NCBI GenBank assembly: GCA_905199445.1
Contig: CAJKGK010000042.1
Coordinates: 1 to 14,116, forward strand
Direction: 5' to 3'
Length of the DNA stretch: 14,116 nt
Origin: an uncultured Lachnospiraceae bacterium
GTDB taxonomy: Bacteria > Bacillota > Clostridia > Lachnospirales > Lachnospiraceae
The position numbers and the translations under genes are program-made. Within the stretch, counting starts at the first letter, position 1. Each line of letters begins with the position of its first letter. This document shows, piece by piece, positions 13,946 through 14,116 of the stretch. The notes under the pieces were generated by a model, which was not told the origin of the DNA, did no database searches, and saw only the letters and a program-made list of their open reading frames with translations.

Positions 13946-13981
13946 ATATAAGAGCTGCTATATTTCCTACAGCTCTTATAT
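13946..13981. repeat. Inverted repeat abutting the tRNA-Cys 5' end
   Basis: Perfect 12-base arms (13946-13957, 13970-13981; core AAGAGCTG / CAGCTCTT) flank a 12-base centre. The inner end touches the tRNA; the outer end overlaps the -10 box. It lacks a U-tract next to the stem. The layout copies that at tRNA-fMet although the arms differ. Confidence 0.75.
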
Positions 13982-14008
13982 TATATCAATCTGTAAAAAT
14001 TTCGTCAA
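13980..14008 (-). promoter_or_regulatory. Sigma-A promoter of tRNA-Cys
   Basis: On the minus strand TTGACG (14008-14003), 17 bases and a perfect TATAAT (13985-13980). The start would be near 13973, leaving a leader of about 28 bases. The spacer contains the same AATTTTTACAG as in the tRNA-fMet promoter. Confidence 0.88.
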
Positions 14009-14023
14009 TAACAATTCCTTTTC

Positions 14024-14052
14024 AAAATTCCACAATTTACATAAGGAATTTT
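14024..14052 (-). terminator. Weak terminator-like hairpin after the sugar permease
   Basis: AAAATTCC and GGAATTTT form an 8-base AT-rich stem with a 13-base loop, ending in TTTTG on the minus strand. It begins ten bases after the permease stop. It is probably a weak terminator. Confidence 0.45.
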
Positions 14053-14061
14053 TGAGCAAAT

Positions 14062-14116
14062 TCACCCTTTGACAGCTCCCATGGTAATACCCTTGACAAA
14101 GTATTTCTGGAAAAAT
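14062..14116 (-). CDS. Carbohydrate ABC transporter permease, C-terminal end only
   Basis: Only the last 17 codons lie in the window: FFQKYFVKGITMGAVKG then TGA. This ending (QKYFVKGITMGAVKG) is very characteristic of MalG-type permeases of CUT1 sugar ABC importers, the second of the two permeases in such operons. The rest of the gene, and any binding protein or partner permease, lies beyond the edge. Which sugar is imported cannot be judged. Confidence 0.85.
   Translation of the reverse strand, partial: FFQKYFVKGITMGAVKG

Overview
The window looks like a chromosomal segment of a low-to-moderate-GC anaerobic Firmicute, most likely a Lachnospiraceae-type Clostridia. The reasons are the flavodiiron protein/rubredoxin pair, a CIRCE-controlled small heat-shock gene, sigma-A-type promoters, strong AGGAGG ribosome binding sites, a RelP-class alarmone synthetase, and the overall gene style. 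The species assignment is inference. I see no phage, insertion sequence or CRISPR array. This is ordinary, densely packed core or near-core chromosome.

Layout. (1) 1-53: the 5' part of initiator tRNA-fMet on the minus strand, with its promoter at 79-107. (2) 142-4977, minus strand: a four-gene ABC export operon in the order ATPase, single-pass protein with a large ectodomain, and two ABC-2 permeases. (3) 5098-5673, plus strand: hsp20 under a CIRCE operator, with a clear terminator. (4) 5896-6732, plus strand: an unnamed protein with two EthD-like halves; it converges on (5) a RelP/YwaC-class (p)ppGpp synthetase at 6833-7633 across a shared bidirectional terminator. (6) 7764-9447, minus strand: flavodiiron protein fprA followed by a 52-residue rubredoxin, with tandem promoters and a Crp/Fnr-like site. 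(7) 9456-11157, minus strand: an AraC-family regulator followed by a membrane-anchored VanY-type D,D-carboxypeptidase. (8) 11158-11729: a 572-base non-annotated stretch holding a 43-codon small ORF with a good RBS and its own terminator, then an extended -10 promoter followed at once by a second hairpin. (9) 11730-13808, plus strand: HelD-type RNA polymerase recycling ATPase. (10) tRNA-Cys(GCA), minus strand, sharing a bidirectional terminator with helD, then the C-terminal end of a sugar ABC permease.

How the parts fit: several units concern stress (Hsp20, RelP alarmone, FprA/rubredoxin against O2 or NO, HelD RNA polymerase rescue), but they are separate transcription units, not one system. 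The less ordinary signals are regulatory: the two tRNA genes share an 11-base word inside their promoter spacers, and each has a palindrome with a 12-base centre abutting the mature tRNA 5' end; fprA has a Crp/Fnr-like palindrome centred exactly at -41.5 of a -10 box that lacks a -35; and there is an unannotated small-peptide unit between araC and helD. I did not find convincing evidence of a wholly new multi-gene system.
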